The notes: generated by a model from the letters alone, not told the origin. Shown: positions 51,884-60,507, numbered from the stretch's first letter. The stretch is DNA of 64,000 nucleotides from Mesorhizobium sp. M4B.F.Ca.ET.058.02.1.1 (GCF_003952505.1 NZ_CP034450.1:3782001-3846000), one strand, 5' to 3'. Program-made: numbers and translations.

Positions 51884-53800
51884 CTACTGCCTTTTATACT
51901 CCCTGACCGGCGACTTGGTGCCATCCGTATAGGTCACCTGCACCGACATCGACTTCACGCTGTCGGCGACCTTGAAATAGGGCTGGTAGTCGTAGGGGAT
52001 GGCGTAGGGGTCCTTCTTGTCGCAGGGCGGCATCTTGATTTCCTTGTCGGGGGCGGCGCCGTCCAGGCCGTAATGCACCTCCTTGATGGCGCAGCGGTAG
52101 GACAGCATTTGCGTGAAATAGACCAGGCCGTTGTTGCCGCCGGCGTCGAAGGCGATCCACGAGGTCCAGAACTGGTCGAGGATCTGCTTGTCGCCTTGCT
52201 GCAGCGCCGAGTCCGGATCGAATCTTATGGCGAACGGGCCGGTCTCGCGGCCCCTGATGTCGAGATATTTGATGCCGATCGTGGTGGCCGTGGTGCTGTC
52301 CGGCAATTCGAAGCTCGAATTGGGCATCGGCTTGCCCGTCCGCTGGTCGTTCATCGCCATCAGCCCGGTGTCGGTGAACGGGCCGGTCTCGCCGAGGCGC
52401 CAGGAAATGCCGGTCGCCGCCTCGGGCAGCGAAATGGTGATCGTCCAGCCGGCATTGGAGCGCATCGGCGTCAATGTCGGGGCGAAGCGCTGCGGATCGA
52501 GCACGTCGCCGACGGCGGCCAGCCGGCTGCGGCTGCGCTCCAGCCAGTCGGCGAGCTCCCTCTGGTCGACGAAATATTTGAGCAGCCCGCCATCCTTCTC
52601 GTAGGAGACGAACTTGGTCAGCGCCTCGGCCTCGCTGCGCTTGTCGGACAGCGACTGGCTACCGAGGCGATCCTCGGAAAACTCCTGCGCCAGGAGGAAA
52701 TAGGCAGGCGCATAGTCGGGATGGGCCGCTATGAAGGTGTTCAGCTTGTCGAGACGCTGGGCATCGTCGAACTGCTCGAGATGGACGAGCTTGATCGCCG
52801 ACGCCTTGGCCTTGTCGGCCAACTGGCCGAACACCTCGCGGGCGCCGGCCTTACCGTCCTGGACCCGAAGCAAGGTGGCGAAGCGCGTATAAGGGTCGAT
52901 GGCGTCGACATCGAAGTTGGCGAAGGCGAGATAGGACCGCCTGGCGTTGAGCATGTCGCCCGACAATTCGTAGACGCGGGCATTGTGATAGTACTCATCG
53001 GGACGCTTGGGGTCGGCGATCGCGCCGCCCTGCGCGGCGAGCGCGGCAAAGCCCTTGGCGATGGTGTCGATGGAAGCGGCAATCTGCTCGGTCGTCGCCT
53101 GCAGCTTCTCGGCCTGCGCGGCCGCCTGCTGCTGGCCGGCGGCCAGCGTGTCGGTGGTCTGCTTGACCGCCTCGACCGCCTTCTGGGTTTCGGCGCCCTG
53201 CTCGGTCTGCTGTTTCTGTGCCGAGGCGATCTCCTCGGCCTTCTGCGCGACGGTGTCGGTCGATTGCTTGACCGCCTCGACCGCCTTCTGGGTTTCGGCG
53301 CCCTGCTCGGTCTGCTGTTTTTCGGCGGCGGCTATCTCCTGCGTCTTCTGCGCCACCGTGTCGGTCGATTTCTTGACCTCCTCGACCGTCTTTTGCGTCT
53401 CGGTGACCGTCCTTTCGATCCTGGCGACCTTTTCGGAGACGATGCCCAGCGACTGCTGCAGCTCGGCCACCGCCGGCACCAGAGTGGCGATGATGCCGTT
53501 CTGCGAATTCGTTTCCTGCTGCACGGTGTAGACGCCGCCGGCGATCGCCGCCGCACTTGTGGCGAAGATCAGCGCCGGCATGGCCTTGGTCGCCAGCACA
53601 AGCCTCAGCACGATGGCGATGGCGATGATCGCGGCCGCAACGGAAGCGACGAGCGCGATATAGGCGGCGAACGGCCCGAGCGGGTTGAGCACGTCCGACA
53701 CCGCGCCGCTGACGAAAGCGACGCTGCCGGCCCATTTGCCGGTGCGGCTGAGCGATGCCCGGATAAGAGATGGTGCGGCGGCGCCGATGTCACCTGTCAT
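51884..53800 (-). CDS. Membrane-anchored coiled-coil protein with 35-residue tandem repeats
   Basis: A 638-residue protein from MTGDIGAAAPSLIRASLSRT at 53800. Two membrane segments (about 43-66 and 72-90) are followed by a long predicted coiled coil (about 105-245). That contains repeats of the unit KAVEAVKQSTDTVAQKAEEI-ASAQKQQTEQGAETQ. Next comes a TPR/Sel1-like helical part (EYYHNARVYELSGDMLNARR, HPDYAPAYFLLAQEFSED) and a C-terminal beta-rich domain (about 450-638). I recognise no family for the whole. Its shape suggests an envelope scaffold or sensor. It is flanked on both sides by long palindromic repeats. Confidence 0.7.
   Translation of the reverse strand: MTGDIGAAAPSLIRASLSRTGKWAGSVAFVSGAVSDVLNPLGPFAAYIALVASVAAAIIAIAIVLRLVLATKAMPALIFATSAAAIAGGVYTVQQETNSQNGIIATLVPAVAELQQSLGIVSEKVARIERTVTETQKTVEEVKKSTDTVAQKTQEIAAAEKQQTEQGAETQKAVEAVKQSTDTVAQKAEEIASAQKQQTEQGAETQKAVEAVKQTTDTLAAGQQQAAAQAEKLQATTEQIAASIDTIAKGFAALAAQGGAIADPKRPDEYYHNARVYELSGDMLNARRSYLAFANFDVDAIDPYTRFATLLRVQDGKAGAREVFGQLADKAKASAIKLVHLEQFDDAQRLDKLNTFIAAHPDYAPAYFLLAQEFSEDRLGSQSLSDKRSEAEALTKFVSYEKDGGLLKYFVDQRELADWLERSRSRLAAVGDVLDPQRFAPTLTPMRSNAGWTITISLPEAATGISWRLGETGPFTDTGLMAMNDQRTGKPMPNSSFELPDSTTATTIGIKYLDIRGRETGPFAIRFDPDSALQQGDKQILDQFWTSWIAFDAGGNNGLVYFTQMLSYRCAIKEVHYGLDGAAPDKEIKMPPCDKKDPYAIPYDYQPYFKVADSVKSMSVQVTYTDGTKSPVREYKRQ
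53161..53410. repeat. In-gene tandem repeat, 105-bp unit
   Basis: Two nearly identical 105-bp units (53161-53265 and 53266-53370) and the start of a diverged third (53371 on) encode the 35-residue coiled-coil repeats of the membrane protein. High nucleotide identity points to a recent duplication, and copy number may vary between strains. Confidence 0.8.
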
Positions 53801-53980
53801 GTCGATCCCCCAAACCAAATCCGCGCGCATGGTAGCAGCGCGGCCCCGCCGGGAAAACAGGACAGCAAGCGGGCGTTTTCGGGGCGGTGGGGTGTGGGAG
53901 GTGTCTACCGACGAAGTGATAGCTACGAGCGGCAAGGTATAGCGCCGCTCGCGCAGGAATCGCCAATTTGCCGATGTTGG

Positions 53981-54160
53981 CGCCGCCCCTCATTGCCCTG
54001 CCGGGCATTTCTCCCCGTATAGTGACGGGGAGAAAGGGGCTGGCCGCAGCATTGGCGCCCTTCTTGCAACGTTGGTGATTGGCGAAACCGGCGATGACAG
54101 CGCCCCTCGCCCCGTCACTATACGGGGAGAGGGTGCCGGCAGGCAGGTGAGGGGCAGCGC
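53981..54160. repeat. Long palindromic intergenic repeat, copy 3 (CGCCGCCCCTCA subfamily)
   Basis: Nearly the same as copy 2: CGCCGCCCCTCATTGCCCTG start, CTCCCCGTATAGTGACGGGG arm, core CGTTGGTGATTGGCGAAACC, and CCCCGTCACTATACGGGGAG arm. Copies 2 and 3 bracket the coiled-coil gene in the same orientation. The remainder of the 493-nt gap up to 54293 holds a possible promoter (TTGGAC...TAGGGT) but no gene. Confidence 0.75.
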
Positions 54161-54293
54161 CGGCTTTGGTGTCGTTCCGAGCCCGTCGCCACCCTTAAGC
54201 TGTTGAGACAGCTTTGAGACCCCCGTTAACCAGTTGGACGCAGCAATCGGCTTAGGCTAGGGTCCGGCCCTCTCAGCAACAGCCGGATTCGAC

Positions 54294-55223
54294 TTGCGCC
54301 TGTCCGACCCTTTCCCGCTCCTCCAGAAGATCTTGATGGCGTTCGCGCTGCTGGCGATGGTCGCCGGCTGCACCACCGTCGCGCCGCCCGACAGTGTATT
54401 GGGGGTGCCGGCGCAGCCGCAGCGCTATGCGGCGATCGTCGTCGATGCGCGCAGCGGCAAGCAGCTGTTCGAGGTCAATTCGACGGCGCAGCGCTATCCG
54501 GCCTCGCTGACCAAGATGATGACGCTCTATCTGCTGTTCGAGGCGCTGGAGAGCGGCCGGGTGAGCAAGGAGACGCAGATCCCGGTTTCGGACAATGCCT
54601 CCCGGCAGCCGCCGACCAAGCTGCGCTTCAGGCGCGGCGAGACGATCGACGTCGATTCCGCCATCCGGGCCATCGTGGTCAAATCGGCCAATGACGTGGC
54701 GGTGGCGGTCGGCGAATATCTCGGCGGCTCGCAGGACCAGTTCGCCGCCATGATGACCACCAAGGCGCGAAGCCTCGGCATGACGAGCACCTCCTTCCGC
54801 AACGCTTCGGGCTTGCCCGACGGCAGCCAGATGACGACGGCGCGCGACATGGCGGTGCTGGGCATGGCGCTACGCAACCGCTTCCCGCAGCATTTCCACT
54901 ATTTCTCCGAGAGCGACTTCATGTTCCGCGGCCGGCTGGTGCGCGGCCACAACGACATGCTCGGCCGGGTGCGCGGCGTCGACGGCATCAAGACCGGCTA
55001 CATCAGGGCCTCCGGCTACAACATCGTCACTTCCTACAATGCCGACGGCCGCCAGCTGATCGTGGTGGTGATGGGCGCCGAAAGCGCGCGCCAGCGCAAC
55101 GACCATGTCGAGGCACTGATCCAGCGCAGCCTTTCGCCGATGGCGGCGGATGCCAAGACAAGGCTGATGTATGCCGGGCAGCAGCCGACGGGGTCGGCGC
55201 TTCCCGGTTTGCCAGAACCGTAA
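54294..55223 (+). CDS. D-alanyl-D-alanine carboxypeptidase (penicillin-binding protein, DacF-like lipoprotein)
   Basis: A 309-residue serine-type DD-carboxypeptidase with all three active-site motifs: Ser71-x-x-Lys74 (YPASLTKMMTLY), Ser131-x-Asn133 (VKSANDVAVAVG) and Lys233-Thr-Gly (GIKTGYIRASGYN). A lipoprotein signal (MAFALLAMVAGC, Cys26) would anchor it to a membrane. The start is either TTG at 54294 (better signal peptide) or ATG at 54336. It trims the terminal D-Ala from peptidoglycan peptides in the periplasm. The C-terminus is short, without the usual amphipathic anchor helix, in keeping with lipid anchoring. Confidence 0.9.
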   Translation: MRLSDPFPLLQKILMAFALLAMVAGCTTVAPPDSVLGVPAQPQRYAAIVVDARSGKQLFEVNSTAQRYPASLTKMMTLYLLFEALESGRVSKETQIPVSDNASRQPPTKLRFRRGETIDVDSAIRAIVVKSANDVAVAVGEYLGGSQDQFAAMMTTKARSLGMTSTSFRNASGLPDGSQMTTARDMAVLGMALRNRFPQHFHYFSESDFMFRGRLVRGHNDMLGRVRGVDGIKTGYIRASGYNIVTSYNADGRQLIVVVMGAESARQRNDHVEALIQRSLSPMAADAKTRLMYAGQQPTGSALPGLPEP

Positions 55224-55248
55224 AAGCTTCGAAACGCCGGCCCGAGGC

Positions 55249-55400
55249 ACCCCCCTCTGGCCTGCCGGCCATCTCCCCCTCAAGGGGGAGATTGGATGTC
55301 GCGTCGGGTTTCGCCAACCTCCAACGTCAATGAGGGGCGCGGCGCCAAGGCTGCCGATCTCCCCCTTGAGGGGGAGATGTCCGGCAGGACAGAGGGGGGG
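55249..55400. repeat. Long palindromic intergenic repeat, copy 4 (CCCCTCTG subfamily, inverted core)
   Basis: The ends CACCCCCCTCTGGCCTGCCG and CGGCAGGACAGAGGGGGG are inverted. Arms TCTCCCCCTCAAGGGGGAGA and TCTCCCCCTTGAGGGGGAGA match copy 1. The core here reads GGGTTTCGCCAACCTCCAAC, the reverse complement of that in copies 1-3. The rest of the 352-nt gap to 55575 has no gene or clear promoter. Confidence 0.75.
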
Positions 55401-55575
55401 CGCGAAGGATCACCACCGATCTCAACCTTGCGCCGCCGCATTCCGCGACCAAGTCACAGCCCGCACCACCCCCATCACAACAACTTGTTCGGTCACACCA
55501 GTTACACAGTCGCGATGGATATGCCGCGCCGGCTTGGCGTATCGTATCGCAGAAGCCGAAACAGGAGCACTGACC

Positions 55576-56505
55576 ATGGCCGGCGACCCGAAGGCGCAGA
55601 AGACGGAAGACGACGAAACCCACTCGGCCGGCGAATATCTCGAGGCCTCCACCTTGCCGGAAGACCTGCACGAAGCGGCCGACGAGATCCTCGAAGCGCC
55701 GGAGGTGCCGGATTCCGAGCCCGCCCCGGCCGGACCTGCCGCATCGCGGGTAAAACCGAAGAAAAAACCGTCGGCGATCAGCGGCCGGAAATTCCGCAAG
55801 CGCGACCTGGTGCGCATCGACGATTTGCGGCCGAGCCTTTCCGACCGCATCCGCGCCGACCATCCCGACCTGCCGCGCGGCGCCCGCATCAGCCGCGAGG
55901 AGCTCGCCCGCTACCGCATGCGCTACATGGAAGAACTGCTGCAGCAGGAGCACGGCGAATTCTCCGAGCTCGACCGCCAGGTGGTCGAATCGATCGCCAG
56001 GCAGGACACGATCTCGGAAAACTCGGAAGAGGAGTTCGAGGAGCACCGCTCGTTCGCCGACCGCGTCTCCGACTCGATGGCCGAGTTCGGCGGCAGCTGG
56101 TGGTTCCTGATCTCGTTCGCCAGCGTGCTCTTGATCTGGATCGGCATCAACCTGTTCGAGGGCATGGCGGGCGCCTTCGACCCCTACCCGTTCATCCTGC
56201 TCAACCTGATGCTGTCCTGCATCGCCGCTATCCAGGCGCCGGTGATCATGATGAGCCAGAAGCGGCAGGAAGCGAAGGACCGGCTGCGCTCCTTCAACGA
56301 CTACCGGGTGAACCTGAAGGCCGAGCTGGAAGTGCGGCACCTGCACGAAAAGCTCGACTACCTGATCTCGCGCCAATGGCAGCGGCTGGCGGAAATGCAG
56401 CAGATGCAGCTCGATGCCATGCACGAGCTGACAGGGGCGAAGAAGGTGAAGCGGACGGCGGGCGGGGTGCGGCGGCGGGCGGCGAGGAGCGAGGCGGCGG
56501 GGTGA
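55576..56505 (+). CDS. DUF1003 membrane protein
   Basis: A 309-residue protein; ACAGGAG upstream and ATG at 55576. An acidic, disordered N-terminus (about 1-70) leads to a basic stretch (SGRKFRKRDLVRIDDLRPSL). The DUF1003 domain follows: two membrane spans (SWWFLISFASVLLIWIGINL and FDPYPFILLNLMLSCIAAIQ) and the loop APVIMMSQKRQEAKDRLRS. A C-terminal coiled segment (LEVRHLHEKLDYLISRQWQR) and basic tail close it. DUF1003 proteins are mostly uncharacterised; some are linked to metal or stress responses. Confidence 0.85.
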   Translation: MAGDPKAQKTEDDETHSAGEYLEASTLPEDLHEAADEILEAPEVPDSEPAPAGPAASRVKPKKKPSAISGRKFRKRDLVRIDDLRPSLSDRIRADHPDLPRGARISREELARYRMRYMEELLQQEHGEFSELDRQVVESIARQDTISENSEEEFEEHRSFADRVSDSMAEFGGSWWFLISFASVLLIWIGINLFEGMAGAFDPYPFILLNLMLSCIAAIQAPVIMMSQKRQEAKDRLRSFNDYRVNLKAELEVRHLHEKLDYLISRQWQRLAEMQQMQLDAMHELTGAKKVKRTAGGVRRRAARSEAAG

Positions 56506-56697
56506 GGCGTCGGAGCAGCAAGGTTGCTAACGACGCAGATACGGCGCAGCCTTGACCGCCACATACGCCCTCGGGAAGCCTAACCGCTCCTGTGGCGTCA
56601 AATGCCTTGCCACCCCAATTGGCCGTTGAAGCCTTCGCGTGCTTCCGCTAAGAAGCCGTGGCTGGCTGGTTCACCGGCTGGTTCGTTTTACCGGGAA

Positions 56698-56774
<77 letters not shown>

Positions 56775-56825
56775 ATTTCAAGTAAGTATCCATAGCTTTC
56801 GCACCGATCGCGCGAGAACGCCGCG

Positions 56826-57593
56826 TCAGAGATAGGTGGAGGCCAGGCCACCGTCGACCGGCAGGTTGACGCCATTGATCCAGCGCGCCGCGTCCGAGCA
56901 CAGGAAGACGACGGCCGGGGCGATCTCGTCTGCAAAGGCAGGGCGCTTCATTCTGCCACTGTCAACCTCGACCCGATCCTGACCAAGCATGGTGATGAAG
57001 TCGCCGAGGATTGGCGTAAAGACCGGGCCGGGCGCAACAGAATTCATGCGGATGTCACGCGAGAGGAAGAGCTGCTGCGCCCGCATGAACGTCCAGACGA
57101 TCAGGGCTTCCTTGAAATATTGATAGCAGGTGTCATGCGAAACCGGATTCGCAGCCAACCAATCATGACCAGACTGGAAGGTCCCGGTCGTTGCCAGGTC
57201 CTTGTGCCGGGCGAGGCGTTCCGGCCATGCGGCGCCCAAAATCGAGGCGAAGTTGACGATTGCCGCGCCCGGCGAAAGCCTGCCGACCACAGTCTCGGTC
57301 AGGTGACGCAGGCCGAGATAGTTGACGCGGGCGACCGTATCCTTGTCGGCGGTGCCCGGCACGCCTGCCGCGTTGACCAGCCCATCGAATTGCGCGGGCA
57401 AGAACGAAACGGCCTCGTCGATCGTATCCGGCTTCGAGAGATCGGCCTTCACGAAGCCATCCAGGGTAACCGTGGGATCATTGCGGTCGATGCCGATTAC
57501 CCTGGCGCCATGGAAGCGGGCGAGACGGGCGACCTCGGCTCCGATCCCCGAAGACGCGCCCGTAATGACCAGAAGCTTGTTGGAGAGATTCAT
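56826..57593 (-). CDS. Short-chain dehydrogenase, coniferyl-alcohol dehydrogenase (CalA)-like
   Basis: A 255-residue SDR from [20 protein letters not shown] (ATG at 57593). Cofactor motif TGASSGIG, Asp36 in GIDRN favouring NAD, and catalytic Ser117, Tyr157, Lys161 (CYQYFK). The blocks [35 protein letters not shown] and [17 protein letters not shown] closely recall Pseudomonas CalA, which oxidises coniferyl alcohol to coniferyl aldehyde; bacterial 3-alpha-hydroxysteroid dehydrogenases look similar. The aldehyde dehydrogenase upstream in the same operon would continue to the acid. Lignin-type alcohols are a likely substrate class. Confidence 0.83.
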   Translation of the reverse strand: MNLSNKLLVITGASSGIGAEVARLARFHGARVIGIDRNDPTVTLDGFVKADLSKPDTIDEAVSFLPAQFDGLVNAAGVPGTADKDTVARVNYLGLRHLTETVVGRLSPGAAIVNFASILGAAWPERLARHKDLATTGTFQSGHDWLAANPVSHDTCYQYFKEALIVWTFMRAQQLFLSRDIRMNSVAPGPVFTPILGDFITMLGQDRVEVDSGRMKRPAFADEIAPAVVFLCSDAARWINGVNLPVDGGLASTYL

Positions 57594-57615
57594 GGTTCGA
57601 TCTTTCGTGGATTGG

Positions 57616-59091
57616 TCAAAATGGATAGAGCGTTGCTTGTTCCTTGACGGAAATCCACATCCACTGCGTGAATTCCTCCCAGATCGCCGGGCCTGAGACG
57701 CGGCTGCCATTGCCCGAGCGCCGCCGGCCGCCGAAAGGTGCGTGCGGCCCGGCGTTGACGGTCTGATCGTTGATGTGCAGATGGCCGACCTCCAGTCTTT
57801 CGCCAACCGACCGGGCGCGGTCGACGGAGGCCGAAATGACGCCGGCGGCGAGGCCATATTCGGAGCTGTTGACGAGAGAGATCGCTGCCTCTTCGTCGCG
57901 GAACGGGGCAATGCAGGCGACGGGCCCGAAGATCTCTTCCTCGAACGCACGCATCCCCCGCTCGATGCCGAACAGAACCGTTGCCGGATAGAAGCGGCCG
58001 CTTGCCTTGCCTCCGGCGAGCAGCTTTGCGCCCTTGGCGACGGCATCGTCGACGATGCCCTGGATTCTGTCGACCTGGGCATCGGAAATGATGGGGCCAA
58101 GCGCCACCTGGTCGGTCGAGGGATCGCCGGCAACCAGGTGTCCGGCCCTGGCGGCAAGGCGCGAAGCAATCGCATCGGCATGCTTCTCGTCGACAAGGAT
58201 GAGACCGGTCGACATGCAGATCTGGCCCTGATGCAGGAAGCAGCCCCAGGCGGCATTCGACGCCGCGATGTCCGGATCGGCATCATCGAGGATGATCAGG
58301 GCGTTCTTGCCGCCGAGCTCAAGCTGAACCTTCTTCAGATGCTTGCCGGCCAGTTCGCCGACCCGGCTCCCGGCGGCCGCCGACCCCGTGAACGAGACCA
58401 TTGCGATGTTCGCATCCGTGCAGAGGGCCTCGCCGGCGTCAATTCCGCCGGGGACGACATGGAGGACACCTGCGGGCAGGCCCGCTTCCTCGAACAGGCG
58501 TGCAATGATGATGCCACCGGAAATCGGCGTGCGCGGGTCCGGTTTGTGGACGACGGCGTTGCCTGTCGCCAAAGCGGCGGCAATCGCGCGGACAGAGAGG
58601 ACAAGCGGAAAATTGAACGGCGAGATAATTCCGACCACGCCGTGCGGCACCCGCCGCGCATGGTTCTGGCGTCCAGCATCCATGGTGGGAAGGGCGATGC
58701 CATTCGGCTCGACAGCGGCAGCCGCGGCGTGGCGGATGAAGGCTGCCCCGTGATCGATCTCGATTTGCGCCTTCGCCCGGATGGAGCCGGATTCGCGCAT
58801 TATCCAGCCGACCAGCTCTTCGCCATTGGCTTCCAGGATATCGGCCGCCTTGTTCAATATGGCCGCGCGCTCGGAGGGACGTTTCGCCGCCCAGGCCGGC
58901 TGCGCCAGATAAGCCCCAACCGCGGCTTGCCCGATGTCTGCCGCGCCGCCGACGCCCACCGAGGCCACCAACATGGCGGTCGCGGGATTGCGCACCTCGG
59001 CGACGCCGGCAGCCGTCTCACGCCAGCCACCCAGAAATGCCTTGCCGGTCCAGCGCGCCTCGTCGATGAAGCTCCTGCTTTGGATGTTCAC
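57616..59091 (-). CDS. NAD-dependent aromatic aldehyde dehydrogenase (benzaldehyde/vanillin/coniferyl-aldehyde type)
   Basis: A 491-residue ALDH. GTG at 59091 is chosen because GGGAGG lies 8-9 nt upstream; the frame up to 59121 is not conserved. Catalytic Asn160 (ISPFNFPLVLS), Glu258 (LELGGKNALI) and Cys292 (QGQICMST) are present, with VSFTGSAAAGS for NAD. The sequence style (MRESGSIRAKAQIE, HINDQTVNAGPHAPFGG) is that of benzaldehyde/vanillin dehydrogenases. It oxidises aromatic aldehydes to acids. It is first in a two-gene operon with the CalA-like SDR; relic DNA lies upstream. Confidence 0.87.
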   Translation of the reverse strand: MNIQSRSFIDEARWTGKAFLGGWRETAAGVAEVRNPATAMLVASVGVGGAADIGQAAVGAYLAQPAWAAKRPSERAAILNKAADILEANGEELVGWIMRESGSIRAKAQIEIDHGAAFIRHAAAAAVEPNGIALPTMDAGRQNHARRVPHGVVGIISPFNFPLVLSVRAIAAALATGNAVVHKPDPRTPISGGIIIARLFEEAGLPAGVLHVVPGGIDAGEALCTDANIAMVSFTGSAAAGSRVGELAGKHLKKVQLELGGKNALIILDDADPDIAASNAAWGCFLHQGQICMSTGLILVDEKHADAIASRLAARAGHLVAGDPSTDQVALGPIISDAQVDRIQGIVDDAVAKGAKLLAGGKASGRFYPATVLFGIERGMRAFEEEIFGPVACIAPFRDEEAAISLVNSSEYGLAAGVISASVDRARSVGERLEVGHLHINDQTVNAGPHAPFGGRRRSGNGSRVSGPAIWEEFTQWMWISVKEQATLYPF

Positions 59092-59112
59092 TCGTTGATC
59101 CTCCCTTGCAAA

Positions 59113-59365
59113 CATTCGCAATTGCTCTGCTGCGCGCGCGGGGCATCTGGTCCTGCCGCTGCCAGCGCCCGCAGCACGTGAATCTTGCCGGAGGCTGTTC
59201 GCGGCAACGCCTCAAGCGCACAGAATGTCTTTGGTACTTTGTAGGCTCAAGCGCTTGGTGCAGTGGCTAACGAGCGCGGTGGCATCGAGGATGCAGCCTG
59301 GCCCCATCACCAAGACGGGGCCGACTTCACCCATTACACCGCGACCTCGGCACTGTGTGGCTCCT
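59113..59365 (-). pseudogene. Relic of an AMP-forming acyl-CoA synthetase (C-terminus only, frameshifted)
   Basis: Minus-strand pieces in different frames give HSAEVAV, then GEVGPVLVMGPGCILDATAL with VSHCTKRLSLQSTKDI, then FCALEALPRTASGKIHVLRA. In order these match the C-terminal subdomain of acyl/aryl-CoA ligases, with the conserved LPRTASGK whose Lys is catalytic. The first about 450 residues are missing and at least two frameshifts divide the rest. It is preceded by an intact-looking GGGAGGA ribosome site, so an internal deletion may have fused an old operon leader to the gene's end. It sits directly upstream of the aromatic aldehyde dehydrogenase. Confidence 0.6.
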
Positions 59366-59380
59366 CCCTTGCCATCATTC

Positions 59381-59437
59381 GCTATGTCAAATAGCATTAT
59401 TGCTATGCCGCATAGCATAGTATTGCTATCTGTCATA
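59381..59437. promoter_or_regulatory. AT-rich array of alternating GCTAT/ATAGC half-sites (operator-like)
   Basis: Within 57 nt there are ATAGCA-TTAT-TGCTAT (59391-59406), GCTATG-CCG-CATAGC (59402-59416) and ATAGCA-TAGTAT-TGCTAT (59412-59429), plus flanking GCTATGTCA and CTATCTGTCATAG. The overlapping dyads in an otherwise GC-rich region suggest a cooperative regulator site, probably controlling the minus-strand aromatic operon. The regulator gene is not in view. Confidence 0.5.
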
Positions 59438-59499
59438 GTCTTTTTTGAGATTCCGGAAAGCCAAGCGGCGCAGAGCGGCGCGCTCGACAGATTGGTTGG

Positions 59500-59640
59500 T
59501 TGCGATCTGCGCCGGGCATCATCGTTGCAGTCTCCGACCGCATTGCCGTGCCGAGGCGCGGGGTGTCCGGCGAGCGCAAGATCTCCGAGACCAACCATGA
59601 CGAGGTCGTCAAGCTGATGGTCGGCGTTGGAGGAATTACA
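59500..59640 (+). pseudogene. Relic of a sugar ABC transporter ATP-binding protein (C-terminal fragment)
   Basis: The plus-strand frame reads IIVAVSDRIAVPRRG, then VSGERKISETNHDEVVKLMV and GV. This is the C-terminus of monosaccharide-importer ATPases (RbsA/XylG/FrcA pattern: vSDRi.V.RRG...GER...ETNHDEiVKLMVG). No ATPase core precedes it and the reading frame runs on without the usual stop, so it is a fragment. It lies next to the acyl-CoA synthetase relic, marking a deletion or recombination scar. Confidence 0.55.
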
Positions 59641-59706
59641 GGAAAAGTACGCGGCGGTTTTCCGTCCGGAATTGCATCAAAACAAGTACTTAGCGCGAAA
59701 ACGCCT

Positions 59707-60507
59707 CTAGCGAACAACGCCCCGGCAGGCCCAGGCGACATTGGCGAACGAGCGCGGGCCGTCGGGCCGGCCGGCCTGATAGGCATCGCGGACGGCGGCT
59801 TCGATGCGCGTCCGCTCTGCGGCGTCGACCGTGGACATGTATTTGCCGAGCGGCCCCTCGCCGGCGCCGATCGGCGCCCAGTAGTCGTCGAAATCCGCAT
59901 AGTCCATGCGGATCATCAGCTCGGTCTCGGTGACGTCGGCAAGACCCTGCTCGACAAAGGTCCGCTTCATCTCGCCCGGCTGCATCATCGGCTGGAAGCA
60001 ATAGCGGCTGCGCATCTGGCGGCCGCTTTCGCTGAGCGCGGCAACCGTGTCGATCATCATGCGCATGCCGGGCATGCCGCCGAGATGGTCCCACACCACC
60101 GCCGCGATCACGCCGCCGGGCCGCGTCACGCGGCGCATCTCGGCCACCGCCTTGCCGGTTTCCGGCACGAAGTGGAGCACGAGCAGGGCAAGGGCGCGGT
60201 CGAATGCGTCGTCCGCGAACGGCAAGGCGGTAGCGTCCGCTTGGCTGAAGGTGATGCGCGAATCGGTGTTGCGTGCCTTGGCCGCCTCGATGAAGACGGG
60301 CGAGAAGTCGATGGCCTGGATTTCGGCGAGGCCGGCGGATTTCGCCAGCTCGAAGGTCAGGCTGCCGGTGCCGCAGCCGACGTCGAGGATCTTCTCGCCG
60401 CCGGCCAGGCCGGCGAAGTCGATGAATTTGGGCGCCAGCCTGCGGCTCCAGCGTCCCATCAGCTGCTCGTAGCCGGATGCCTGGTGCACGGTGAAGCTCG
60501 ACGTCAT
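59707..60507 (-). CDS. Class I SAM-dependent methyltransferase
   Basis: A 266-residue methyltransferase (UbiE/Methyltransf_11 type). Motif I ILDVGCGTGSLTFELA near residue 41, acidic end IQAIDFSPVFIEAA near 64, motif II QADATALPFADDAFD and motif III VTRPGGVIAAVVWD. A variable C-terminal part (MMQPGEMKRTFVEQGLAD, FDDYWAPIGAGEGPLG) determines the substrate, which is unknown. Start MTSSFTVHQASGYEQLMGRW at 60507; AGCGAAGGGAGAG upstream. Stands alone. Confidence 0.85.
   Translation of the reverse strand: MTSSFTVHQASGYEQLMGRWSRRLAPKFIDFAGLAGGEKILDVGCGTGSLTFELAKSAGLAEIQAIDFSPVFIEAAKARNTDSRITFSQADATALPFADDAFDRALALLVLHFVPETGKAVAEMRRVTRPGGVIAAVVWDHLGGMPGMRMMIDTVAALSESGRQMRSRYCFQPMMQPGEMKRTFVEQGLADVTETELMIRMDYADFDDYWAPIGAGEGPLGKYMSTVDAAERTRIEAAVRDAYQAGRPDGPRSFANVAWACRGVVR

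Noticed and set aside
53161..53410. Regular repeats considered as a CRISPR array
   Set aside because: The units are directly adjacent, in frame and encode protein repeats; there are no spacers and no cas genes.
52073..54022. 649-codon open frame on the plus strand
   Set aside because: Mirror frame of the coiled-coil membrane protein; its apparent repeats only reflect the tandem repeat of the real gene.
56775..59700. Direct repeat of the tRNA-Arg 3' end as an attachment site
   Set aside because: Scanning downstream by eye found no convincing copy of GGTTCGAATCCTGTCGGGTG, so no att site is called.
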